Assembly: GCA_914767885.1 (NCBI GenBank)
Contig: CAJZBQ010000036.1
Coordinates: 1,054,001-1,118,000 of the forward strand
Origin: Blepharisma stoltei
Taxonomy: Eukaryota; Ciliophora; Heterotrichea; Heterotrichida; Blepharismidae
Direction: 5' to 3'
DNA length: 64,000 nt
Below are positions 40,379 to 49,410 of this stretch, piece by piece; position 1 is the stretch's first letter; each line of letters starts with the position of its first letter. The notes beneath the pieces are model-generated. The model was given only the letters and a program-made list of their open reading frames with translations. It was not told where the DNA came from and searched no databases. Made by a program: the position numbers and the translations under genes.

Positions 40379-41431
40379 ATGGCCAGCCTAGCCATGAAAG
40401 CAATCGGTGGAAAGCTATCTTCAAATTTTTCCAGCAGTAATATTGATCTTACTCCATTTTACATTTGGAACAAAAAATCCTGTTTTAATATAAAGTCAGA
40501 TTAATTTTTTTAAAATAAATTCAAATTTTCCTCTATAATTTTTTTTTTTATTTTTAAGATCTTAAAAAATATAAATTTAGTTCAAATCTTTGAATTTTAT
40601 TTAATTTTATAAAAAATTAAATAAAAATTAATTGATTCAGTGTGAAAACATTTTAAATAGCATGCTACTTGCATTTCGTCTATTAAATTAGGTCAAAACT
40701 AATTTTATAAAAATAGGTGTTTTTATCTTTAATTTTTTTGTATAATAAAATTGTTTCTATCTATCTATATAAAATTTTTCCCATTGAAAAGAAAGTTTTG
40801 TTCCAATTTAAAGGGGTTAAAGTACCCAAAAAATGCAAATTTTATTGATGTTTTGCTCCAATTTAAATGGGAGGAGTTAGCAATATCCGAGCACAATAGT
40901 CACATTGACTGGCACGACTACAATTTCCCACCCTGTCTCAAACTAATTCATTTCAAATTAAGCGATTTCCAAGGAACTGAAAAAGCATTAATCAAAAAGC
41001 TTTACATTAGCTGAATTCTGCTAACAGTTGTTTTATTCAAAAACGTCATAACTACTATTGTCCTTTCAAGCACAGTTCTACCAGGAATAAATATTCTTTT
41101 CACATTTCTAAATTTGATAATTGGAATGACTCTTGGGACTTTTACCTTCTTCTGGGGTTACTATGGAGTTGCCAAAAGAGATAGCAGCCATCTCAGGAAG
41201 TTCAAAATTGGAGCTGTCATATTAGTTATTTTGTATATTTTGGCGAGCTGCTTGCCATATGGCGCTTTTGACGGATGGGCTAGAATTCCAATATTAGAAG
41301 ACAAGTCAGGGAGAGCAGCTGAATATGGGATAGTTATGTGTGTGATGGAATCATTTGTATATACAATTAATGCAGGGCTGCTTTCTTATTGTATTTATTT
41401 AGTTCAAACTGATGCTGTATTTTTTATTTAG
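40379..41431 (+). CDS. SCAMP-like four-helix membrane protein, IES inside its intron
   Basis: 202 residues after removing the MITE and the intron. N-terminus MASLAMKAIGGKLSSNFSS joins T-I-S-E-H-N-S. The core has N-F-P-P-C-L-K-L-I-H-F, L-Y-I-S-W-I-L-L-T (Trp = TGA) and four hydrophobic segments, with F-F-W-G-Y-Y-G-V-A-K and P-Y-G-A-F-D-G-W between them. Layout and the N-F-P-P-C motif resemble secretory carrier membrane proteins, which cycle in post-Golgi and endocytic membranes. The family call is moderately secure; sequence identity by eye is low. Confidence 0.65.
40437..40880 (+). other. 16-nt intron split by an IES (15 nt + IES + 1 nt)
   Basis: gtaatattgatctta at 40437-40451, then the IES 40452-40876 with its TTA repeat, then g at 40880. 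DNA excision gives gtaatattgatcttag, a normal 16-nt intron; its splicing joins S-S to T-I-S-E-H in frame. IES removal alone, without splicing, leaves the frames mismatched. Confidence 0.8.
40452..40876. mobile_element. MITE-like IES, TTTAAATTGGAAC subfamily, TTA duplication
   Basis: 425 bp between TTA at 40449-40451 and 40877-40879. Left end CTCCATTTTACATTTGGAAC is worn. The right end has two copies, GTTCCAATTTAAAGGGG and CTCCAATTTAAATGGGAGGAG. It lies within the 16-nt intron of the SCAMP-like gene. Confidence 0.85.
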
Positions 41432-41545
41432 TATGAGGATGATGCTAGGAGTTTCACAAATCAAAATTAAGATAAATTTAGAAAGATTATAATTATAACT
41501 TAAATATTGTCATAAGTATAGTTATTATCAAGCCAAAAAAGTAAC

Positions 41546-44228
41546 CTATTGTTTGCCAGGAAGATCAATCTTGATCATCCCTTCGTCTATTCACAAAAAT
41601 TCGATAATTTTGGATATCGAACTTATCAAAATATCTTTTGTTTTGAATTTAAAGCCTTCCATAAGGTATCTTGGCTCCAATAAAATTTCTTTCTTATTGT
41701 TTGGTGATTGTGCACTAGCTCACCAAAATATAATGAAGTATTTTACATTATTGATTGAGATATAACTCTAATTTTTTTGGGATATCCTAAACAATTTTTT
41801 TTTCATTTAAATCTTTTTAATAAGGAATACTAACAATAAAATTTTGAGCAGCATTCAATAAAATGATTCTGATATTATGAATCAGACATCTGTTTAACTT
41901 TACTTATGCTCTTTATTAAATATAGTGGAGTAAGCAGGATTTTTTCTAAGTTCTCTTCATATTCAATTATATAAGCTCGAATAAAATACGTTTCTTCAGT
42001 CCTCAATTTGGATTTTCCTCTAAATATAAGTCTCTTTTTCGGTTCTTTTGCTGGCAGTTCTTGGTTAATGATGACTGTTCCATCTTCAATCTTCACAGCT
42101 TCCATCAACTGCCTTGCTGCATTTTCATCTAAATTATCAAGGCTGCTAACACCAAGAAAGCAGCATATCTCATTAACAGTATAGCACGTATATTTAGGCT
42201 TAGGAACATTTGAGGTCAAGGGTTCTGCTTGCAATAAAACATTATTTTCATTTGATTTTGTGTTATAATAGACTCATCTGAGCTCCTTCATAGCGATTTC
42301 ATGCTTTTCTTCTTTTGTAATCGTTATAAAATATAGCTCGCCATTGATTATTTTCCTGCCATAAGTTAAGTAATGAGGACATAATCTTTTGCAAGCTCGA
42401 CTGTTTTTATAATTAAGACTGCATTTCAAGCGTCGCGCAACGCTTTGGATTGCAAGAGCAGCACTGCTTAAGTCTCCGTATTTTTTCGGTTGAGAATTGT
42501 TAGTTGAATCAGTGCTTGATCGAGAAATTCCTGACGAGCAAGGTGATCTTGCATCATCTGGGTTTATGGTATATGGAGTATTGTCACTAATTCTCCTTAT
42601 TTAATATGATAATTTTTATTTATTAAATTTTTAAAAAATTCTTTATATAAAAATGGGAGAGTAAGATTTCCTTGGGAATAGCCGCTATTTTGATTTGTGC
42701 TAATATATTGAGTTTGGATACCCATAATTTCATTAATTCTTTGGTATTCAGCATAATCTGCTGCATTGCTGAAGTCATGATTGGTTGAGTAAAATTCCAT
42801 ATGCTCATCTGGAGAGAGCAAACCACGAATTGGGCTGAATACTTCTGAATTAAATTTTTTATGTACAGGGTGGATCATTCCTGCGTTTTTGCTTATTGGA
42901 CTTCCCCTTAATTCAGGCAATTTTCTTAAATTTCCAGCTGAATTTTGTCGGCGTGGCCTCACAAAAATATTTTCTGCTTGTTTTTCCACCTTAAAAAATT
43001 CTTGAGCATGATTGTGATTATTTACATCAGTAAAACCGAAATCCTCACCCAAAGGTGAGATAAGAGGCACTTTTCTTACCGTAGACCTTCGGCGGCCTTG
43101 GGGTGGGAGAGGGATAATTTTTCTTTTTGATGGAATCTTCAAGGTAAGTTCTTTATCAGAAGTTGGAGGTAAAATATTTATTTCACTGGCCCGTCTGCTT
43201 TCAATTTGGGTTACTTCACACGACGCCTATTTCATAACGACTATTTTTTTTTGGCCTATTTTTTTGGCCTCTTTTTTGGCAATTTTTTAACTATTTTTTA
43301 CATATATTTGGGCCTAATTCCATAATAATTATTTTAATATAATTTTTAATGTATTTAAAACGATTTGACCAGATTTCTTACTCTATGAATACTAATTTAT
43401 TGCTTTTTAAATTTGAGAATTTTAGATTTAATTAGGGAGTTTTCCACTTAATTTACTCAATATTAATCGCGTAAAGAAATTTCTCCTTTCCTCAATAAGG
43501 TTTTAGTTCTCTCAGCAGCTTCATGAATAAGCCTATGCAAAAAAAATAGTTGAACAAATTATAGGCTAAAAAAAAAAGGCCAAAAAAAATTAGGCTAAAA
43601 AAAATAGGCTAAAGGTGAAAAAAAATAGGCCAAAAAAAATAGACCAAAAAAAATAGGCCAAAAAAATTAGGCCAAAAAAATAGGCCAAAAAAAAAAAAAT
43701 AGGTGGAAAAAAGGCCCAAAAATAAATAGGATAAAAATAATAGTCATTATGAAATAGTCGTCGTGTGAAGATACATTCAATTTGTGCTTTAGGTGCATCT
43801 TCTATTAGGGATTTACTGGTTCCATATATTTTTTTTCATTTTTCTCGTTTTGTGATCAACTCTGGGTCAATATCAAACTGATTTTTCAGGTAATTAGCAT
43901 AATTCCATCATTTTACTTTCTCTTCTTCATTTATATTATCAGAAACCTCAATTGAGGAAGCAGGACATCCTGAGTCCTCATAAAACGGCTGTATGACCTC
44001 AAGAATTCTAGAGGCTTCTTGCGCGTAGTTCAGATTCAATAGACTTTTCGCCAAATGTATTGATTTCTGAAAAAAATCTTTGCACAACGTATCGCTCTCT
44101 GCTTTCTTGAAATCTGAGTGGGACTTATAGCGCTCTTTAAGTCTGTTGATCCAGTCATCAAAATTTTCCAGTGTGAGGTTAGATGTTTTCAGCTCTTCAA
44201 GTATATTCGAAACCTCTTTTTCAGACAT
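41546..44228 (-). CDS. Unknown protein with possible IQ motif, three IESs
   Basis: 647 residues after three excisions. N-terminal about 120 residues (MSEKEVSNILEELKTS...) are helical, followed by W-W-N-Y-A-N-Y-L-K. A disordered Ser/Pro/Arg-rich middle includes K-R-K-I-I-P-L-P-P-Q-G-R-R-R. Near residue 400, A-L-A-I-Q-S-V-A-R-R-L-K resembles an IQ calmodulin-binding motif. The C-terminus (I-L-L-E-P-R-Y-L-M-E-G-F-K-F-K) is well-behaved coding sequence reached only through the 41765-41877 IES. Several TGA codons give Trp. Family not recognised; the start could instead be MDDIS at 44267. Confidence 0.65.
41765..41877. mobile_element. 113-bp TA-bounded IES
   Basis: TA at 41763-41764 and 41876-41877. 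Excision joins Q-M-S-D-S-Y-I-S-I to N-N-V-K-Y-F-I-I-F-W-W in frame, extending the gene past an apparent stop. Confidence 0.75.
42600..42649. mobile_element. 50-bp TA-bounded IES
   Basis: TA at 42598-42599 and 42648-42649. Almost pure A/T. Excision joins L-T-L-P-F-L to R-R-I-S-D-N-T-P-Y in frame. The shortest eliminated sequence found here. Confidence 0.75.
43209..43775. mobile_element. 567-bp IES with 9-bp duplication and A-rich minisatellite
   Basis: TTCAATTTG is repeated at 43200-43208 and 43776-43784. Inner terminal repeats CTTCACACGACG.CTATTTCATAA face each other. The right half holds many copies of a TAGGCCAAAAAAAA-like unit. Removing it plus one 9-bp copy joins K-A-Q-I-E to S-R-R-A-S-E-I in frame; excision between the nearest TAs shifts frame into a stop. 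The 9-bp duplication suggests a Mutator-like origin. Confidence 0.85.
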
Positions 44229-44582
44229 TAGTTTTTTATATATAATTAAAATTGATATATCATCCAAGGATAAAGAGAGGATAAAAAATATTATTCAGAA
44301 ATGCTATTATCACTATATGGGAGAGATTAAGATGCTATTTATTGGCTTTTTTGTATTTTCTAATATAAAACTTCAGTGAATCTGAAAAATAGCAATGCAG
44401 AAGCTTATTTTATAGTCTTTATATGTATTTTTGTAATGAATCTGCAATTAAATGCTCAGCATGGTAAATCTGGTTGCAGATTTTTATTGCAGCACTAAGT
44501 AAATGGCCAATATTTCGTTGAATTAAAAAATCGCAAAAACCAGAAATCTTGTATAGATTAAGGGGTACTTGCTGCTTATAAT

Positions 44583-46019
44583 ATGGTTTCTCATAAAATC
44601 GGAAACTGATACCGAAGTGTAGCCGGTGCATTTATGTCTCAGCATAAAGAATCCCAATTCTTAGAATCTGGAAAACTTACTCCTGAAGAATTCCTAGTCG
44701 CAGGAGACCAGCTTGTTCACAGATGTCCCACTTGGACTTGAAATTCAAGCTCGCCCGGATATGAACAAAAGCATTTGCCTATTGACAAACAATTTCTGAT
44801 CACAAGAGGAGTCCCATGCAGAAAGCGCATTAGCTCTATAGGAGAAAACGAAATTGAAGAAAAAGAAATAGAAGATGGCTGGGTTGTAGCTGAAACTCTC
44901 GGCCCAAAAGAAGAGCCAGATGAAATCATCATTTCAAAGCCCCAAATTTCTAATGAAGAAGAAGAAATTCCTGACCTAGCCGATCTTCAAGGACAAGAAT
45001 TAATCGATGAAAATGCTGCAGAGCCTGCTGCTCTTTTTGGAAATAATTATATATGTGCTGAAGAGCCAGTCGAAGCTATAATGAAAACTAGGGTTTATGA
45101 TCTTTCTGTAACTTATGATACTTATTATCAGACCCCAAGAATGTGGCTTACAGGGTATGATGAACACATGAACCCATTGGCCCCAGAAATGATGTTTGAA
45201 GATATCATGGGGGACTATGCACACAAAACGGTCACTATAGACAGACATCCTTGTGTAGGGAATGACCAAGTTTCTATTCACCCTTGCAATCATGCGAAAA
45301 TGATGAAGCACTTTATTGATATGCTGGAGTCAAATGGGGCGCAGGCCCAAGTCCATCATGCAATATTCGTATTTTTGAAGTTTTTATCATCTGTGGTTCC
45401 TACGATAGAGTATGATTTTACTATGGATTTAAGCTTACTCCCCCCCCATCTTGATCGAACGATTGACTATAAAAAATCCTAAAAATTGGGAAAATTAAAC
45501 CCCATCCTTGATCGAACGATTTTCATATCATGACAATTTTTATATATATAAAAATATAATAGTAATCAAAAGCTTGGGAAGATGTACCTAATGAAGTTGT
45601 TTCAGAGCTTTGAGACGACAGAAAGCTGCGGAATCAACCATCCGAAGTGATTTAGCCATCAACCTAGGCTTAAAAACTCAATAATCTAATAAAAGAGAGA
45701 TTCTTTTAAATTTTAAAAAAAAAAAATTTAATTCAATAAGGAACAAATTAAAATTTATACGGTTTAAAAGGGTAACTAATAAATCAAAATATTAAAAATT
45801 GGTATTTTATGAAATTAATTCAATTTTTTGCTGTAAAAATAATTATTAAATACTCTTTAACCCTCTTATTTAAAAGTAAATGAAAAAAAATATATATATA
45901 TATTTTTATTTTTTATATATAAATTTTTTTTTTCCCAAAAAATTTTTTTTTAAAAACCCCCATCCTTGATCGAACGATGGCGAGTCGTTCGATCAAGGAT
46001 GGGGGGGGAGTTAGAGTAA
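44583..46019 (+). CDS. ATG3: Autophagy E2-like conjugating enzyme ATG3
   Basis: 286 residues after removal of the IES. N-terminus [17 protein letters not shown] (Trp = TGA), then [53 protein letters not shown] and the catalytic H-P-C-N-H-A. ATG3 passes Atg8/LC3 to phosphatidylethanolamine on the growing phagophore. The C-terminus [12 protein letters not shown] ends two codons after the IES. Without excision the frame continues 12 codons into the element, replacing only the last Glu. Acidic flexible loop present near residues 90-125. Confidence 0.93.
45438..46010. mobile_element. MITE-like IES, CATCCTTGATCGAACGA subfamily, TTA duplication, at end of ATG3
   Basis: 573 bp between TTA at 45435-45437 and 46011-46013. 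Termini CTCCCCCCCATCTTGATCGA and its inverse TCGATCAAGGATGG..GGGAG; extra copies of the motif lie inside each end, with a hairpin at the right. Same CTCCCCCC ends, TNA duplication and layout as the other MITEs, but a different motif core. Confidence 0.9.
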
Positions 46020-46221
46020 TAACAAGTATAGCGCCTAATGTCTATTAGTTCCTTGTCTGATGTCTCCTAAGACAGTTAAGGGTGCTTTTAAAAAAACCCA
46101 TAAAATATAAAATAATTAATATTCCCAATCTAAAAGTAATCTAATATCACTTTATCATGAAAAAACGCTGACCTTATAATGATGCAACAATATATTATAG
46201 AAAGATGTAGAATTAAACTAA

Positions 46222-46665
46222 TTAGCGAGCAAAATTATTTACCCATTGTCTGGCTGTTGCTACAAAGCCATCATAGTTGTTCATCATCTGTTGAGCGATT
46301 TCTGGCTCAACTGCATGTTCAGGGCTTGGACTGATGAGGGTGCTCATTATAAGTTCTATTATGTGTCTAATGTTTTTGGTTGGACTCCAGTTGGCTTGAT
46401 AGAGCTCAGTACAGATAGACCCGTCATCACTCTTTACATTAGGATGGTAAATTCTAGTAGCAAACCTGGCATCTGGGGCTCTGAATGGATAATTGGCAGG
46501 AATTGTAAGCAGAAGCTCGAAGTTTCCACCTTCATAAGGCGAGCCTTGAGGTCCAGAAAGGTTTACTCTCCATTGAGAAATATTGTCGCCAACAAGTGAA
46601 ACTGCGCAGTTTTCTGGAGGGTTTACACTAAGTTCTTGGAGCTCTTTATTGATGCGGCTTTGCAT
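46222..46665 (-). CDS. Ubiquitin-conjugating enzyme E2 (UBE2D/UBC4-5-like)
   Basis: 147 residues, a bare UBC fold. Visible: G-P-Q-G-S-P-Y-E-G-G, Y-P-F-R-A-P-D, the H-P-N tripeptide in I-Y-H-P-N-V, active-site Cys in D-G-S-I-C-T-E-L and W-S-P-T-K-N-I. No extensions, no IES or intron. It carries ubiquitin as a thioester to E3 ligases. Exact E2 class cannot be fixed by eye; convergent with ATG3. Confidence 0.9.
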   Translation of the reverse strand: MQSRINKELQELSVNPPENCAVSLVGDNISQWRVNLSGPQGSPYEGGNFELLLTIPANYPFRAPDARFATRIYHPNVKSDDGSICTELYQANWSPTKNIRHIIELIMSTLISPSPEHAVEPEIAQQMMNNYDGFVATARQWVNNFAR

Positions 46666-46696
46666 TTTTATTATATGGCCATTGGCAAGGAGCTAA

Positions 46697-46918
46697 TTAG
46701 TTTTTATAATGCTGCTCTATAAGTATAGCTTTTAGCGGATTTACCGCATGCCTAAACTGTTTTTCAGAAGATTCTTTATTCTTGCTATAAAAACTTGGAG
46801 CAGCATTAAGGAAAAATATTGATCCAATTTCCCACTGTTTAGAAAACAAGAGAAATATAAAGAGCAATAAAAATTGAATAAATATAGCATTGTCATGATT
46901 CTTCTTTAAATTCTTCAT
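46697..46918 (-). CDS. Small possible membrane protein, doubtful
   Basis: 73 codons. MKNLKKNHDNAIFIQ leads into a hydrophobic run, then E-S-S-E-K-Q-F-R-H-A-V-N-P-L-K-A-I-L-I-E-Q-H-Y. That last stretch resembles E-S-A-E-K-Q-L-E-H-V-T-K-A-L-K-V-V-L near the end of the pseudokinase at 49411-51000. It may be a real small protein or a fragment of a duplicated gene. Confidence 0.35.
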   Translation of the reverse strand: MKNLKKNHDNAIFIQFLLLFIFLLFSKQWEIGSIFFLNAAPSFYSKNKESSEKQFRHAVNPLKAILIEQHYKN

Positions 46919-47847
46919 TTAAAACAGCAAAAATATTAGTTATCTATTTCTATGAACACCAAGAAATGGCGAATTCACTGACCAGCTCTCTTCTGACTAG
47001 TTTAGGCTTGTGAATTTTGTTGCAGAATAAGCAGGGAATAGAGTCTGCGGGTATTGGAAATTTGTGTTCTGGTTGGATTTTGCCCTCCTCATTGCCAATG
47101 AAGGTTTATTGTCGGGACATTTGGGAAAAAAGACTTTTTGGCGCTAGTGTTGGCATGGAAAACACAGTTGGTGCCAATAATAGATAGGGAGTTTATCCCT
47201 AGCTGAAACTCTAGTCACTGAAACAGTAGCCATCAAGTCCCTAAACTGCCTGCTCGAAGGTTCTGAGACAGCATCTGAGAGCCAGTCCTAAGCTAGAGCA
47301 GACTAATCCTGATTGAAATGGAGACATACCCAAGGAATCCTTAGCTAAAAAACCTTCTTAAAAAATTTGTCTTGGATAAGACATTAAACAAGAAACCTTA
47401 AAATGAAACTATCTAACTTAATCTATTCTAAGAGAAAACCTTATTTATAAAATATGGATTCTTTCAACTTACCTTTCTCAATATAGCTTGCATTATCATT
47501 ATAATTACTATAGGATTACCCTAAGATCAAGGTGATTTTAAAAAGCGAGATTTGTGATAAAATATCGTAATTCTTCAGAAATGATATCACAAAATTTATT
47601 ATCTTTTCCCTTGATTTTTATTAATCCTTTTCTAGATTAATTAATTATCTAAAAGTGATAAATGGCAATAGAGAAGCTACTAGTCTTTCTTTAAAAAATT
47701 ACATCAAAATTTCCGAACTATTAAAAAAATCATTTTTCTATAAATTCCTATTTCAATCCTCTCCCCAAACAAAAATTTTTATTCTAAATCCTTATCAGCG
47801 CAAAATTTTTCTCATAAAAATGTCTTAGCTAATCACAATTTTATTTA
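46919..47847. other. Intergenic region with a GC-richer remnant
   Basis: Between about 46940 and 47340 composition is GC-richer. The minus strand has a frame with one TAA, including I-P-C-L-F-C-N-K-I-H-K-P-K-L-V-R-R-E-L. This may be a decayed gene or insertion; no duplication found. 47430-47847 is plain AT-rich DNA. Confidence 0.35.
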
Positions 47848-49386
47848 ATGGCAGAGATTAGATCGGAAATCACAAATGAGGCTGATACCTATAATGAAGA
47901 TCAAAAAATAAAATCTTTATATACCCCTCTCCAAGAAAATATTCAAACCATCAAACAAGGAATGCACAATACATATACATATTTTAGCATTGAAGTCCTT
48001 GATACCTCAAAAATGCTAACAATCTAGTAAATCATATACAGCGCAGAGCCATGTAACGAAGAAAGCGACCCAGATATTTATCTTTCTAATACTACACCAT
48101 ATGTCGATATGAGTACATCATAATTAGATAACTATATATGAGAATCAACAAAAATCGGTGCAGATAAGCTTCAAATTCACCCATACGACGCAGGATTTAA
48201 AGTAGGGACTTATTATATTGGTGTCCACGCATATAAGCAAGGCCTTAATACTTTTAAAGTTTGGTACACTTTAACAGAAATCCCAATTTCATTAGAGCTC
48301 AATCAAGTGTATACAGGGATAGTCCATGATTGAAAATATTTTAAATTCCCAATCAAACATGCTGGGGATAGCAGAATTGAAGTAAAACTGAGTCCTGGGT
48401 ATGGAAAATTAGCATTATTTGTGTCAAAAGATCTTTATTACCCAAGCGAAAAAGAGCACCAATGAAGCTTAGGATTTTATGGTGACATTAGCATTTTTGA
48501 TGATGATTTCTTCGGCAGCACTTATGACGTGCTAGATCTTGACCCATATGATGAATATTTAAAGAGAAACTACACAAGGAGGCCAACTGCACTAGAATTA
48601 GAAAGAATCGCAAAATTAGAAGAAACTGAGCCAAGACGAACAGATGGAGGAGAGCTCAGATTTTGTATTGATTCTGATGATTGGAAATGCACAAGTGAAG
48701 CTTGTTTTGTAAGTGTGAGAAATTTGACTAATGAAGATGTGGAGTTTAATATATCACAAAGAGAAGTCCCAGAGGTAGAACTGGTGCCACCTGAGCTTGC
48801 ACACCGTTATCAGTATTTTACAAAATTATTTGAAGATGTCGATGGAGGGAATGTATCTGGAGCTGAGAGAAAAAGGCTGAAAATTACGGGAAAATGCGAA
48901 TTCACGTATGGGGAAATTGAATTTATGCATATGGTACCGATATTTGAACTATGCAAGCCAAAAGAAGGAGAAGTTTTTTATGATTTAGGATGTGGTGCTG
49001 GAAAATGCTTAGTAGCGGCTGCACTAGCATTTCCAAACTTGAGACTTTGTAAAGGGATTGAGCTTTTACCTGGTCTTTGTGATTTATGTAAAAGAACTGT
49101 CGATTCTATGTACGGCGAAATCCAGGCTGCTCCAATCGAAGTAATTCAAGGCGATATTTTAGAAATCGACTGATCAGACGCTGACATAATTTATACCTCA
49201 AGCATCTGTTTCCCCCAAGAAATCATAGAAGGTATGCTTGTGAAAGCAAGCCAGCTTAAAAAAGGCTCAAGAATCATCACCCTGAAGCTTTTTCCTCCAA
49301 ACGAAGTTTTCGAAACAAAATTCAATGTCAGAGTGAAAATGACCTGGGGTAAAACGGCTGTTTATGTCTTAGAAAAAATAGTTTAA
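47848..49386 (+). CDS. DOT1-like SAM methyltransferase with N-terminal PPC-like domain
   Basis: 502 residues after two 15-nt introns. The N-terminal about 150 residues look like a beta-rich PPC-type domain (Y-T-Y-F-S-I-E-V-L, N-N-Y-I-W-E-S, G-T-Y-Y-I-G-V-H-A-Y). The C-terminal half is a class I methyltransferase: F-Y-D-L-G-C-G-A-G-K (motif I), G-I-E-L-L-P-G-L (motif II acidic), Q-G-D-I-L-E-I-D-W, and S-S-I-C-F-P-Q-E-I. The G-E-I-E-F-M-H-M-V-P-I lead-in is like DOT1. Substrate unknown; histone H3 is the family's usual target, but the PPC-like fusion argues for caution. Six Trp are TGA. Confidence 0.75.
48027..48041 (+). other. 15-nt intron
   Basis: gtaaatcatatacag; removal joins L-T-I-Y to A-E-P-C-N-E-E. 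Confidence 0.8.
48113..48127 (+). other. 15-nt intron containing an in-frame TAA
   Basis: gtacatcataattag; removal deletes the TAA at 48121-48123 and gives Y-V-D-M-N-N-Y-I-W-E-S. Confidence 0.75.
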
Positions 49387-49410
49387 TTAATAAACAAAAG
49401 TTATTCTTTA

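Noticed and set aside
48121-48123. In-frame TAA in the methyltransferase gene, at first a nonsense mutation
   Set aside because: It lies inside a 15-nt GT-AG intron (48113-48127); splicing gives M-N-N-Y-I-W and removes the stop.
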